Assembly (NCBI GenBank): GCA_010909725.1
Contig: JAACMV010000002.1
Location: 868,001 to 932,000 of the forward strand
DNA length: 64,000 nt
Reading direction: 5' to 3'
Origin: Picochlorum sp. 'celeri'
Taxonomy: Eukaryota; Chlorophyta; Trebouxiophyceae
In this document: one piece after another, positions 19,809-29,515 of the stretch
Layout of the letters: every line of letters starts with the position of its first letter
How positions within the stretch are numbered: position 1 is the stretch's first letter
Program-made: the position numbers and the translations under genes
The notes under the pieces: generated by a model
Told to the model about the DNA's origin: nothing
The model's input: the letters and a program-made list of their open reading frames with translations, nothing else
Databases searched by the model: none

Positions 19809-19955
19809 GCTCCCTCCACAACATGCCTACTTCAACACGTTGTTACATTGCATGACGTATACAATACGTGATACAACCAATATCAGAAGTATTATTACTA
19901 CTACTACCAAACTATTGAAACAGTCAACTTATAAATACGAGAGCAAGGATCACAT

Positions 19956-20455
19956 CTACTGCCAAGCCCCAACAGGCTGTGCTGGGGGCATCCATCGAGT
20001 TTTATACATTCCTTCCTCTCCTGAATCTCCCAACACCGCAGCCTGCTTCTTCTGCAACACTTGATACTCTTTCAACCATCTTCTATCCTCTTCTGCCTGT
20101 AAGAATGGAATCAATGCCTTTCTTGCTCTGACAATTTCATCCTTCTCCTCCCGTCGGGCATGATTACCCTGACCGACTCTATAGAACCCATACGCCATGA
20201 CAACAGCTCCAACAGCAAACAATGTCACTCCTGTTGGCCCTGTACTGGGAATTCGTCGAGCGTATCGGATGGATGGAAAACCTCCTGGGGGTGGGCCATC
20301 TTGAGAGACTGGCAAGTCCTTAATGGACTGCAAACATACCATGTGGATTTTTAATTGTTAGTAAGTACATTACTGGAGGTGTATCGATCCATCAGTGTGA
20401 AAATAACTGTGCGTACCTTCATCCCTGGAGCTCCCCGTCGGACAAACTCGGACAT
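19956..20455 (-). CDS. NDUFA13: Mitochondrial complex I subunit NDUFA13 (GRIM-19), two exons
   Basis: NDUFA13 is a single-span accessory subunit of respiratory complex I in the inner mitochondrial membrane. Exon 1 (20417-20455) encodes MSEFVRRGAPGMK; an 89-nt intron (donor GTACGC, branch-point-like TACTAAC, acceptor GCAG) leads to exon 2 (19956-20327). The sequence QDGPPPGGFPSIRYARRIPS is the family's conserved entry, followed by the membrane span TGVTLFAVGAVVMAYGFY, the charged helix (RREEKDEIVRARKALIPFLQ, EEDRRWLKEY) and YKTRWMPP near the end. 136 residues, the usual length. Assignment is secure. Confidence 0.93.
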
Positions 20456-20911
20456 ATTTGGGTCGGTTTTGATTCAGTTCAATGGTATCTTCTTCTTCTA
20501 TTGCTACTATTGCTACTGAATGAACCAACAACAGTTTTGATTCGAAAAAAGATGATGGAGTTTTTTGGAATGACAAGGAACATCTAGAGAAAGAAGAAGT
20601 ATTTGTCCCATGGAGGGACTACGTTGATGGGAGAATGAGCGTGGGATAGACAGTCTGTTCTCGCGCATCTATGATACCAACCACTGGACTGCAATGAACT
20701 CGGTTCTGTTGCACATTTCCAAATTAAAAAAACCTATAGAAGGACATCGTGAGAAATAGGAACCGATTGTCATCGTTTCTCAGAAGTGAACCATGCATTT
20801 CATGCACGTATTCGAGCGTACATAAGCATTGGGAGGATTTTCTTGCTGTGTTATCCTTTAATTGCGTATAAAAGTGTCATAGGAAAAGGATCTGTGGTAT
20901 AGGAGCGCATT
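20456..20911. other. Divergent promoter between NDUFA13 and RRP45
   Basis: About 456 bases with no gene that I can support. No clear TATA box, repeat or RNA gene is visible. Confidence 0.5.
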
Positions 20912-22407
20912 ATGGCGAACAACTTGGAGAAGGAGTTTGTTTTAGAGGTATGTCTAAAGAGTTCTTATTCATGAGTGTGGTAGCATCATCATTGCTACTA
21001 TGGGTACTAGTAGTGATATGGATCTATGAATCTGTCTTGTAGGGGTTGAAGCTGAGGCATAGGACTGATGGAAGGGGTCTGTTTGCGTGTCGACCGTTGG
21101 AGTTTGAGGTGTGTGTGTGTATTGATGGTGAATGAGAATTTCTAAAAGGGATGCTTGGCTTTGTATTGTGGAGAAGAAACACAACAAAGATACCCTAAAG
21201 ATTTTTTTCTTCAATACTGTATGTGTGAGTCTATATATATATATATATGCATATGTATGTGTAGTTTGGGACGAAAGATGCATACTGTATTGCACGACTC
21301 GGAGGGAGTGTAGCATATGCCTCTGTGATTGCCGAGTTGGATCAACCCATGGGAGGACGGCCGAGTGAGGGGACCATCAAGTTTAATGTTGATATCGCGA
21401 GGGCACAGTATAGTACATTATTTAAGAATAAAGATCCAGTTCGAGTGAACCATTATATGATTGAGCTCGGGAGGTTTATTGAGAGGAGTTTCCGAGAGTC
21501 AAAGGCTATAGACCTTGAATCGCTGTGTGTACAGGCTGGGAGGCGTGTGTGGCATCTTCAAGTGGATTTAAAAATATTGAATGATGATGGAAACATACCT
21601 GATGTGTTAGGATATGCTGCTCTGGGCGTGCTGAGGGTGTATAGACGGCCTGATGTGTCGATAGATTCGAGTGTGCCTGGGGGCCTGGTGGTGCACTCGT
21701 TGGACGACAGGGAAGGGGTTCCGTTGACGTTGCATCATTTTCCAGTGTGTTTAACATTTGCATCTTTTGATGAGGGGGACGTGATTGTGGTGGACCCGTC
21801 ATCCTTGGAGGAATCTACCTGTGATGGTCGATTGACAATCTCTGTCACGCCACAAGGGGAGTTGTGTGCTGTACAAAAAGCACAGGGGTATGGTATGTCA
21901 CAGACAGATGTAATGCAATGTATTCAAGCGGGTATTGAACTCGCAGAGAGCAGTTGTCGGGTATTGGAAAAGGCTTTGAAAGCTCATGCTGTTGCACGAG
22001 TTGCATCAAGGGTTCGGCGCACTGCAGGCCAGGACTCTCCCAAGAGGGTTGGGTTCTCGTCTGGAAGTGGACCTGCTCCTATGAATATAGAATCATTAGA
22101 TCCAAGTGTGAGGGATGCTATGCATGCAGCAGACGAGCCTATTGAGGATGAGGATGATGAGGATGATGATGACAACGAACAAGATGATGCTGGAGGAAAG
22201 AGGATAACCATGGACACTGCTGAGGCAGTTTGTCCTGGTGATGATAGTCATGCAGATGGATCAAAAAAGCAAGTTGTAGATGAGCCTAGACAGAGGAAAT
22301 ACATAAAGAATTCATCCGGAAAGAATGTAGATATTTACAAAGAAACATCTGACATGGTGCCAGAGCAGGATGATGCCACGCAACTGAAAGATGCATTCTT
22401 ACGATGA
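20912..22407 (+). CDS. RRP45: Exosome core subunit RRP45 (EXOSC9), three exons
   Basis: RRP45 is one of six RNase PH-like subunits of the eukaryotic exosome ring (3'-5' RNA decay and rRNA processing). Exons: 20912-20947 (MANNLEKEFVLE), 21043-21108 (GLKLRHRTDGRG, the conserved RxDGR motif) and 21265-22407. The second junction joins ..LEFE to FGTKDAYCIARLGG, restoring the first beta-strands. Family landmarks follow: GRFIERSFRESKAIDLESLC, VWHLQVDLKILNDDGNIPD, RRPDVSI and PLTLHHFPVCLTFA. The C-terminus is acidic (EDEDDEDDDDNE) as in EXOSC9. 414 residues. The second intron (156 nt) holds GT and TA microsatellites. Confidence 0.93.
21109..21249. repeat. GT and TA microsatellites in RRP45 intron 2
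   Basis: (GT)6 directly at the donor site, 21109-21120, and (TA)9 at 21232-21249 close to the acceptor. Both lie inside the intron and so do not affect the protein unless the donor slips by two bases. Confidence 0.7.
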
Positions 22408-22702
22408 TGATGTAACCAACTCTTTCCAATAGAATCTCAATCAATATTAAGATTTAAAACTACAGATAATGGCTGCTGCGTCGCCCATAATGACGAGATG
22501 ATGGTGTGCCACGTGGAGAGATATCTGACATGTATATGCCCGATTACGCTACGCGTAAAGGCATTGCGTCGCGGCATTACGCATGGTAGACTGATCGATT
22601 TAAGATTGCGTCATACGCGTTTACAATCCACAAACTAATACATTTGCCAGAATAATTGTAAAAAGATAGGGCCTTTTCTTCTGTTCTCTTATTGCCACTT
22701 GT
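22408..22702. other. Upstream region of a secreted-protein gene with two ACGCGT motifs
   Basis: About 295 bases between RRP45 and the secreted protein. Two ACGCGT hexamers (22551-22556 and 22614-22619) sit 90-150 bases before the start codon, along with a CCACGTGG (22508-22515) palindromic E/G-box. No TATA box is clear. Confidence 0.45.
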
Positions 22703-23565
22703 ATGCCATCGATGTCTGCGACACGTTCGGGGTGGGGTGCCACAACAGCAGCTCTGGTTCTGCTCTTTGCTGTGTCTACATGCCATGGAGGTTTTACTGC
22801 ACCATGCTCTCAGGGCTGGGTAAAAACCGAAAGGAAATTGGATCCAAACGAACCATCGGATCTGAGTGAATGTCAGGCGCTGCTGCTGGGGGATCTCCCA
22901 ACAAATAACATTTTGCTTGGAGGGAAAGGTGTGACACACTGAACCACATTGCCCTGCGTCTCAAATCCCCTATCCTTTGATATCACACATGATACTTTAT
23001 CTGCGCAGGCGATTCATCCTTATTCAATGACATTGAACTTGGCGATGGTCAGGATGGTTGCACAGATTCAACAGAATGCATGGAGACCTGCCAGGCCCTG
23101 TGCTGCCTGATTCCCAACTGCAACTATGCCCTGATTAATCGCGATCAGGACAAAAAGTGCGAGGTAGACTGTTCAATCTACAAGGAAACTGTCACCGAAT
23201 GGAAGTGCAGAATGTACTTTTCTGGGACAGACAAAAAGTCTGATGATAACTCCTTCTGCGACCCTGCTGGGCAAAAAGAGGCAACATGTGAGAAACTCGC
23301 CGCGTCTGGCCTTGGTTTGACCCAACAAGAGTTCAAGGACATGCAATCAGCATACTATGCGCCGCTATCAGAATGCGGCGCCAGGCGCAAGCTGCTTGCA
23401 ACGTCAGGGTCCATCACAAATCCTGACGATGTGAAGAAGAGTTTGAAAAAGTTCAGGAGATCTACAAAGTCAATCCGGGATGGTTTCAGAAAAGCTCGCA
23501 AAGAAGCGGGAGGCAAAAAGAACCTGATGAAAAACATGTGCGACACCATGTCATGTTCAGCATAG
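22703..23565 (+). CDS. Secreted Cys-rich protein with PAN/Apple-like pattern (two exons)
   Basis: Exon 1 (22703-22928) carries a signal peptide (TTAALVLLFAVSTCHGGF) and one Cys region; an 80-nt intron (GTGTGA donor, CGCAG acceptor) leads to exon 2 (23009-23565). The junction GGK-GDSSLFND keeps the frame. The middle (CTDSTECMETCQALCCLIPN, then CNYALINRDQDKKCEVDC) resembles the Cys spacing of PAN/Apple adhesive domains, which bind proteins or sugars. The C-terminal third is very basic (KKSLKKFRRSTKSIRDGFRK) and may be cleaved or bind acidic polymers. 260 residues. No specific family is recognised; the PAN comparison rests on Cys spacing only. Confidence 0.65.
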
Positions 23566-23981
23566 GTGTTTGCTGTTTACTGTTTCAGCAACATGATGCA
23601 CACCCAGGCATCCTTCCTCCAATTGAGAAGATACACATTGCGTGATGCGGTGTTTGAATATATGCTTGAATATATGTTCTTCGTTTTAAACTTGCCCAGG
23701 CCAAACAGTTCTATGTGTGTGCTGCATACAGCCCACATGTGGACACACAGCCTTATCACAACGTCGACGTGCATGACGTCATGCATGCCGCGGCATATCA
23801 TATGGCGCCTTGCGTATTCGTGCCACACGATTGATGTGTCTCGAAACACATCCAATTGAATAAAAGATCATCTCTTTCATGATGAAACAGCACCATACTG
23901 CATAAACCCTTGACGAATCGTCTGTGTCGAGCGTTCGAGAGAGTATCAAATACACGACAACGTCGTGTTCGCTATAGTGCC
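23566..23981. other. Spacer between two secreted Cys-rich protein genes
   Basis: About 416 bases: 3' end of the first gene and promoter of the second. It contains a run of overlapping ACGTCGACGT/GACGTCATG and GCCGCGGC palindromic motifs (23761-23792), which resemble CRE-type TGACGTCA bZIP sites. No ORF here is convincing. Confidence 0.4.
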
Positions 23982-24708
23982 ATGTACTCGGGAGGCTGCA
24001 TCCATTATATTCTGATCTCATTATGTATAGCACATCTTGCGCATCGTGCCTTGGCCACCGACTGTTATGATGGCGGAGATGGTTCCGTAGAGTTCTGCTG
24101 CTATGACTTGAATGGAGTATGCATCACGACATGCGACATTGGATATGGCCTTTTACTAAACGATACAAAATGTGGTAAGTGCAAGGATCCAAAATGCGGC
24201 GAATGCAACGGCAATGTCAACAAGTGCAACCGATACTACATAAATATTGAAAACTGTGCTATAAAGGATCATCCTGATACATGCTTTGATTGCGAGCTTG
24301 GATACAGACTCAGTAATGATAGAAAGCGGTGCATAAAGTGCCCTGTCCGTAACTGCGATGTATGCAATAGCACCTCTTGCCAGGAGTGTAGTGTTGGGTA
24401 TGGGCTTGTACAAGAAAAGTGTCAGAAATGCTCTCAGGACACCTGCGCTAGATGTGATGGTAATGTCTCCAAATGTCCACGGCATGAATGTCAAAGTACC
24501 AAGTACGATAAAGATGGAAACTATCGTTTCTATGGCTCCAAAGATGGAATATGCACCATGTGTCCTGTGGGGGTATTCTCTTGCTTCGACGATGGCTTTT
24601 CCTGCCAGTCAGGATACAAACTCGTCGGCAGTGATACGTGCAAGAAATTAACGTCTTCATCATCATCTTTTGCAGCAGATGCGTTGAACTCGACGACTGG
24701 GCCATCAC

Positions 24709-24747
<39 letters not shown>

Positions 24748-24797
24748 TAATAACCATGAGTTGGCTTGCCATACTTCTATCCCACATGACATCATGA
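23982..24797 (+). CDS. Secreted Cys-rich furin-like-repeat surface protein, possibly GPI-anchored
   Basis: The frame extends upstream only with a TTG, so the ATG at 23982 is used; it gives a signal peptide (HYILISLCIAHLAHRALA). The body is a chain of CxxCxxxxC repeats (CGKCKDPKCGECNGNVNKC, CIKCPVRNCDVCNSTSCQEC, CQKCSQDTCARCDGNVSKC), like furin-like or VSP-type extracellular repeats of protists. The unit KCGECNGNVNKC / TCARCDGNVSKC occurs twice, so an internal duplication is likely. A poly-Ser stalk coded by a CAT/TCA microsatellite leads to a short hydrophobic end (LITMSWLAILL), as in GPI-anchored proteins. 271 residues. Surface adhesion or feeding roles are guesses. Confidence 0.68.
24712..24747 (+). 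repeat. (CAT)12 microsatellite encoding poly-Ser
   Basis: Twelve CAT/TCA units inside the Ser stalk of the Cys-rich protein. Length changes stay in frame and would vary the stalk length. Confidence 0.85.
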
Positions 24798-25048
24798 TGA
24801 TGACATCATCATGTCGAACAAAATAATAATAATTATTACAGCAATGTAAAAGAAAGAACAGAAAAAAATAATCACAACGTATCAGACTGATCAACATCTC
24901 ATCGTATCATCCCGGTAAAGCATCAGCAGCAAGTCTTGAGACTCCAGAAAAAATTCTATAATACAGGTAAAAAAATAGGCGCGACGCATGCCACATCGCA
25001 AATCAATCGTATCATTGTACTAGAACAACACACGGGTATCATCAATAT

Positions 25049-26021
25049 CTACAACAACGTCTCATCGTCCGCCAGGGCAGCAGCCACCCCAGCCAAGGCA
25101 TCCAGTGCAGATCTGCCTCCCCCACTTGCATCATCCTTGCACTCACTCTCCTCCACATCCTGTTCACACACAATCGCATCCCTTTTCATACGCGTTGGTC
25201 GATGATATCGGCTCGTCTTCCGCACCTGCTCACACGACTCTGAACTCTTTGTCTGCTTCTGAGAAGGTGATGGAGATGACGGTTTAAACACAGTACAGGA
25301 AGCTTTAATCCTCCCTGGAAGCACCTTTAACATCGGAATCGCTTTCCTTTCATCATACGACTTTAATTCAGGAATCTCAGGCAGAGGAATCCCCAACGCC
25401 ATACCATTCGAATCTATCGGAGGTATCGACACCCGAGGCCTCAACACCTGGTACTGCTGGGGCGAGTCTTCGATTTTGACCCACTTCGACAGACCACCAT
25501 CGCCATGCATGTATTCAGACACATCCTTTTTCGTATCAGACACAGAACCGGACCCACCACACCGATCCCCCTCTCCCTGACACTCTCCTGACCCAGACGC
25601 GCCATTGAACAAGGATATCCCCGACGCAATCGCATTCTGCTCCACCACCGTAAACTTGGACCTTCTCTTTGTATTCCCAGACAACCGTAAAAAGTGCTTC
25701 TGCGCATGACTGGCCACTTGGGTCGGCGTTCTCGTAGGAACATAATACCTACTGATTTGCTTCCATTGACCCTACATCCAAGACACACACACCCGCGTCA
25801 TTTACCCACAACCCTAATGCCAATATCATCAACATATACTTTATAATCACAGCACGCATCCTCGGTATCAGTAAAAGCAGGTTTCGGATCCGTCGAAAGG
25901 ATGCAACCAAGCCAGTCAACAATCGCACCTTTCCAAACACTTGAAGACCCTTTAAGAAAGCCAAATGCTCTGACTCATCCCATGAAACCCCTACATTCGA
26001 ATGAGAAGTATTCGTCGTCAT
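25049..26021 (-). CDS. Single-repeat MYB transcription factor, SHAQKYF class (two exons)
   Basis: Plant SHAQKYF MYBs bind the I-box/evening-element type DNA; the class includes circadian regulators. Exon 1 (25929-26021, ATG at 26021) encodes the first two Trp-type helices (VSWDESEHLAFLKGLQVFGK). A 157-nt intron (GTGCGA donor, TAG acceptor) interrupts the domain; exon 2 (25049-25771) resumes with GQWKQISRYYVPTRTPTQVA and SHAQKHFLRL, the class signature with His in place of Tyr. The joined domain is complete. The rest is low in known motifs; the C-terminal tail is basic then Ala-rich (LDALAGVAAALADD). 271 residues. The apparent start at 26039 is a TTG and is rejected. Confidence 0.9.
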
Positions 26022-26200
26022 GGAATCCCTATTCCGCAATGCACAGAGCTGAACCCGAGTAAAATTCGCAATTCACCACAACCCCATTGAATACTACGAC
26101 AATTCAATGAATTCATTCATTCAATCATGATGGTATTCTCTTATCCGAAATTATTTTTTTATTTTATTGTACTACTACTCCTGGTTCTCTAGAATATGCT

Positions 26201-26754
26201 TCAGCAGCATATGGCCATGCATGCATTCACCCCATTGGTATCAAAAAAATACCCTAGGTTCAATTGAATTGCTTGCAAGCATGACAGAATGATGGCGAAC
26301 CAACAGATAAAGAAACCCCACCCTCCCCTACAACGACCTATAACAAGTACATACCTTTCTTTATTTTGGGTACTCTCATGATGCTTCCAGATGCGAGGAC
26401 TGATGCAAGAACTCTGGTTGTCTTCTTTTCTTGACTCTTCTTGTTTTCTTCCATCTGGGCCCGTTTCCCGCATTCCATACACTCTGGGGTACAGATAGAG
26501 TGCTTTGACATGGTAGTATTATATGTATTCACGCGTTCATGTACATAACGCGAGGGCTTTTGGCACATGATTGATGGTATGCCCTCCTCATAGGGTGGGC
26601 TGCTGTTGAAGCACCCTGTTACAATGCTGGCGGGTTTGACTGATGTATAGATCTAGTATATCAAATACTAGCAGGCATATGCATGCACAAAATATATAAG
26701 CCTGTGGATGGAATGTACCTGTGCCCAAGACCACCAGTTTCTTGCCACCAGGTT
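26201..26754 (-). CDS. Unresolved multi-exon gene with CxxxCxxC motif (5' end not found)
   Basis: Exons 26719-26754 and 26355-26639 join through a 79-nt GTACAT...CAG intron, keeping one frame (GGKKLVVLGTG-VKPASIVTGC). The second has about 94 codons including SICTPECMECGKRAQ and a Lys-rich run (KKSQEKKTT), and ends at a GTATGT donor. The frame can resume near 26250 or 26270 and stops at 26201. No ATG-containing first exon was identified upstream to 27107. No family is recognised; the Cys trio could bind zinc. Composition looks coding but the model is tentative. Confidence 0.35.
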
Positions 26755-27107
26755 CTTGTTACTGGCTCGCTCAAAAACCCACTCAATCAAATACCGTCTA
26801 TATATAGCGCTGACTCTATATAATAAAAATAATCATGTACATGTAAAAAAATGTGCCATGAAAAGGGCATTGTTCGATCCCTACTATGGTTGGTGTGTGG
26901 CGATGGTGTGTCTGCCAGTAATGAGAGGCCAGGAATGCCCTCGCGAATCTGGTTTGAACCAGATCTGCTTCATCGATGAGGGCGCCACAGATTCATCATT
27001 CCATGACGACGTAGTATGATACGGCAACGTAATACTAGTACCAACCAATAGAAGGATGTTACGAAAAATCCATATATTCTGATGGACTGATGGAGAGGTT
27101 GTGGTAG

Positions 27108-27473
27108 ATGCTTGGTGGACTTGTCGGTGTGAGGGGCACTGCACTCGTACGCGAGGGCAGGTCTGCCGACCATTATCTACCCAGATCACATGGATGTGTC
27201 AAGAGGGTACAGTCATTATCATCATCATCATCATCATCAGCGGTGATGTGTCGCTCTGCTGCTCGGCAGGGGTCTTTAGAGGAGGAACAGAAACCTCTTG
27301 CCCAGTCTTCATCATCTTCTTCTTCTTCTTCAAAGCTGATGTGGGCATTGCTGAAGAATCCTGTCGCATTCTTTGGTGGTTGTTTCGTAGGTATTATGGA
27401 GTTGGATGTGACGCAAGATCCGTTGAAGGGATGGATTCAAGAGAGGGTTGAAGACATGCGAGAAGGGAGATGA
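27108..27473 (+). CDS. UPF0426-like plastid protein with poly-Ser leader
   Basis: Residues ~78-115 (LLKNPVAFFGGCFVG, then IMELDVTQDPLKGWI) resemble the short conserved core of the plant plastid UPF0426 family (At1g28150 type: hydrophobic GGxFxG stretch followed by LDxxxDPLKxW). The hydrophobic GG stretch could touch membranes. The preceding 75 residues hold two poly-Ser runs coded by TCA and TCT/TTC microsatellites (27217-27240, 27306-27331) and may be a transit peptide. The ATG at 27108 is used; later Met codons or an upstream exon are possible. 121 residues. Function of the family is unknown. Confidence 0.55.
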   Translation: MLGGLVGVRGTALVREGRSADHYLPRSHGCVKRVQSLSSSSSSSAVMCRSAARQGSLEEEQKPLAQSSSSSSSSSKLMWALLKNPVAFFGGCFVGIMELDVTQDPLKGWIQERVEDMREGR

Positions 27474-27508
27474 GGGTTTTTTTACTGTGAATTGAACATG
27501 ACGTATTA

Positions 27509-28438
27509 CTATTTGGGTGTAAAAGGTTTGCACGTTGTCCAGTAAATCATGGGTGATGCTTTTGTCGATCTAAATAGACTAGCAACGTCGACTGCATCTT
27601 TCGGTGAATCATTAGCTTTTGGTGCTGGATGGTTGGCAATGGTGAACACCACCTCCTTGTTCTCTTCCTTGTTGTTCTCTTCCTCAGGAGCAGCAGCAGG
27701 CTCGTCCTCTGGATCTTCCTCTGTTCTTTCGATGGCAAAGTCAGGATTTCCTCCTCCTTTTCGAATTGATCGTTCCGCGTCGCATACCGACACGAAGGAG
27801 GCTTCTAATGTTTTTGTGCTGTTTGCTGGCCATGTAATGCCCCAGAGATTCTGACGGGCCTTTTCAGCCTCGGCCTTGGTGCCATAGACAACATACGCTC
27901 TGTCTTTAATCATTGGCATCCACATAGCCATAACTTTACCGGACTCTTCCAACAATGCTCGAGCAGCTTGGAGGGTAAAGGGCCTCTGGAAACCAATCAC
28001 AAGCAAGGCTCTGGATCCAGGTGTGGTGCTTTCTGGAACACTACCTGTGGTCGTCTTTGCTTTCTTCACATCTTCCGAATCCTCAGGGGCAGATGATGAT
28101 TTTCTCTTCTTGTCGTTCAAATCGCTCATCGCGTGCTTGAATATTTGACCCGCGACCTTTCCTTCGTCTAGCTCCTTCTTGTCCTCTTCTTGTTGTTTTT
28201 TTCCTTCTTCTTCTTCATGTTGTTGTGGTGGTGGTGGTTCAACAACTGGTTCCTCCGGGGCGGCCGTGGTTTCTATTTCCTTCGCATCCTCAGTCGCTGC
28301 CTCATCGCCACCCGTCTTGTTGGCATTCTCGTATTCTTCCAAACGTGCTATGAGTTCTGCCTTTTTCCCAGTCTGAGAAAGACCCCGCGACTTGAGCTCC
28401 TGCTTCAGCTCTGCAACCTTTAACGAACTCCAGTCCAT
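27509..28438 (-). CDS. ACIN1: Acinus-like SAP-RRM protein of the ASAP/PSAP complex
   Basis: Acinus joins RNPS1/SR45 and SAP18 in a complex that accompanies the exon junction complex and affects splicing. The SAP domain is at residues ~2-36 (WSSLKVAELKQELKSRGLSQ, then KAELIARL). A Glu/Lys-rich linker leads to an RRM-like fold at ~142-225 (ALLVIGFQRPFTLQAARALL, ...DRAYVVYGTKAEAEKARQN). The C-terminus has the RSB motif (VASLFRSTKASPMIYW), the hallmark that binds the RNPS1/SAP18 partners (family LFRKTKAxPxIYW). 309 residues, much shorter than animal Acinus but like plant and protist forms. Single exon. It shares a 235-base divergent promoter with the eS31 gene. Confidence 0.88.
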   Translation of the reverse strand: MDWSSLKVAELKQELKSRGLSQTGKKAELIARLEEYENANKTGGDEAATEDAKEIETTAAPEEPVVEPPPPQQHEEEEGKKQQEEDKKELDEGKVAGQIFKHAMSDLNDKKRKSSSAPEDSEDVKKAKTTTGSVPESTTPGSRALLVIGFQRPFTLQAARALLEESGKVMAMWMPMIKDRAYVVYGTKAEAEKARQNLWGITWPANSTKTLEASFVSVCDAERSIRKGGGNPDFAIERTEEDPEDEPAAAPEEENNKEENKEVVFTIANHPAPKANDSPKDAVDVASLFRSTKASPMIYWTTCKPFTPK

Positions 28439-28529
28439 GATTATAGTATTATTTTCTTGTACATCAATGTTGATGCGAGATACTCATACAGGAAAGACTC
28501 GTCGATGTTCTCGTTTCGAATTGAGACAC

Positions 28530-28556
28530 ACTATTTCGGGAATTTCCCGAAATAGT
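28530..28556. promoter_or_regulatory. 27-bp perfect palindrome in the Acinus/eS31 divergent promoter
   Basis: Half-site ACTATTTCGGGAA, one central T, then its exact reverse complement. It lies 91 bases from the Acinus ATG and 117 bases from the eS31 ATG, and 55 bases before the eS31 TATA box. Such symmetry suggests a dimeric transcription-factor site acting on one or both genes; a transcribed hairpin is the alternative. Confidence 0.6.
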
Positions 28557-28611
28557 ATGGCCTGCCGCCTTCGCTCAGGCTTTTTTGCCTGCCTGCTGTC
28601 ACCCTCGATTC

Positions 28612-28617
28612 TATAAA
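28612..28617 (+). promoter_or_regulatory. TATA box of the eS31 fusion gene
   Basis: TATAAA 56 bases upstream of the ATG at 28674, between a pyrimidine-rich stretch and the presumed transcription start. Confidence 0.45.
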
Positions 28618-28673
28618 CTATAATCGACGTGAGGAAGGCACACTATTGCTGAGCGCCGTTTACTACTATAACC

Positions 28674-29385
28674 ATGCAGATTTTCGTAAGAACTGGTGCG
28701 TCTATATCAATCAATCAATAGAGAGTCTCGTGGAGGGAATGCTTTGGCTGCTGGCTGCCGACTTCAACCCAGTCTCAACCATTGGCAGTATATGGCTACT
28801 GCGTGTATTCTTACTATAACACATGTACCAAAATACTTGCGTATACTCGCCAATACTGTGAGAAGAGACGACGAGAGCAAGACTAGCAGAGTGACCCAAT
28901 GCAGTTGAATACAATAATACACGTGAGACTCATCTCGTCCTTACTTTATGTTTGTAGATCGTACCCAGGTCTTGAACCTCGGAGCCGATGCCGTCGTTGC
29001 CGATGTGAAGGCTGCCATCGCCGCCCGCCAGGGAGTTGATGTTGCTGAGCAGTGCGTGCTCTTCGGAGGACGTCAGCTTGAGGATGACGCTAGCCTCGCC
29101 GCTTGCGGTGTCTCTGACGACTCTCAGCTCTATGTCTCTTTGAGATTGTTGGGAGGAGGTAAGAAGCGTAAGAAGAAGACATACACCACCCCAAAGAAGC
29201 AGAAGCACGTGCACAAGAAGGTTGCTCTCCGTGTTCTCAAGCTCTACAAGGTGGATGACTCTGGCAAGGTGCAGCGTCTCCGCAAGGTCTGCCCAACCTG
29301 CGGACCAGGAATCTTCATGGCCACACACTTCAACCGTGTGTACTGTGGAAAGTGCCACTTGACCTATGTGTATGATGAGAAATAA
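28674..29385 (+). CDS. RPS27A: Ubiquitin-like/ribosomal protein eS31 (S27a) fusion with strongly divergent ubiquitin part (two exons)
   Basis: Exon 1 (28674-28695) encodes MQIFVRT and a 262-nt intron, the longest here, leads to exon 2 (28958-29385). The C-terminal part is a canonical eS31: [20 protein letters not shown] and a zinc-finger [22 protein letters not shown]. The N-terminal 75 residues fold like ubiquitin ([33 protein letters not shown]) but nearly all ubiquitin lysines are gone (K6R, K48R, K63 absent; K27 kept) and the end reads LRLLGGG rather than LRLRGG. It recalls the FUBI-type divergent fusions. It probably serves as a cleavable chaperone for ribosome assembly rather than as a ubiquitin source. 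149 residues. Confidence 0.93.
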
Positions 29386-29515
29386 GCAGCATGCTTTTCT
29401 CCTCTGCTACCACAGTGTTATTATTATTATTATTGACGTTATTCAGACGTATAATGTAATGAATAATTAATCGAATTTGTACCAAGACGAGAATATCCAT
29501 CTGAGACACAACACA

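Noticed and set aside
24448..24897. Minus-strand frame with poly-Met run
   Set aside because: Produced by the CAT microsatellite of the Cys-rich gene on the opposite strand.
26841..26905. TTCGATCC motif like a tRNA T-loop
   Set aside because: The flanking bases do not pair as a T-stem and no D or anticodon arm can be drawn; no tRNA found.
27549..27854. 101-codon plus-strand frame
   Set aside because: Antisense to the Acinus C-terminus; its Ser-rich text mirrors the Glu-rich sequence on the coding strand.
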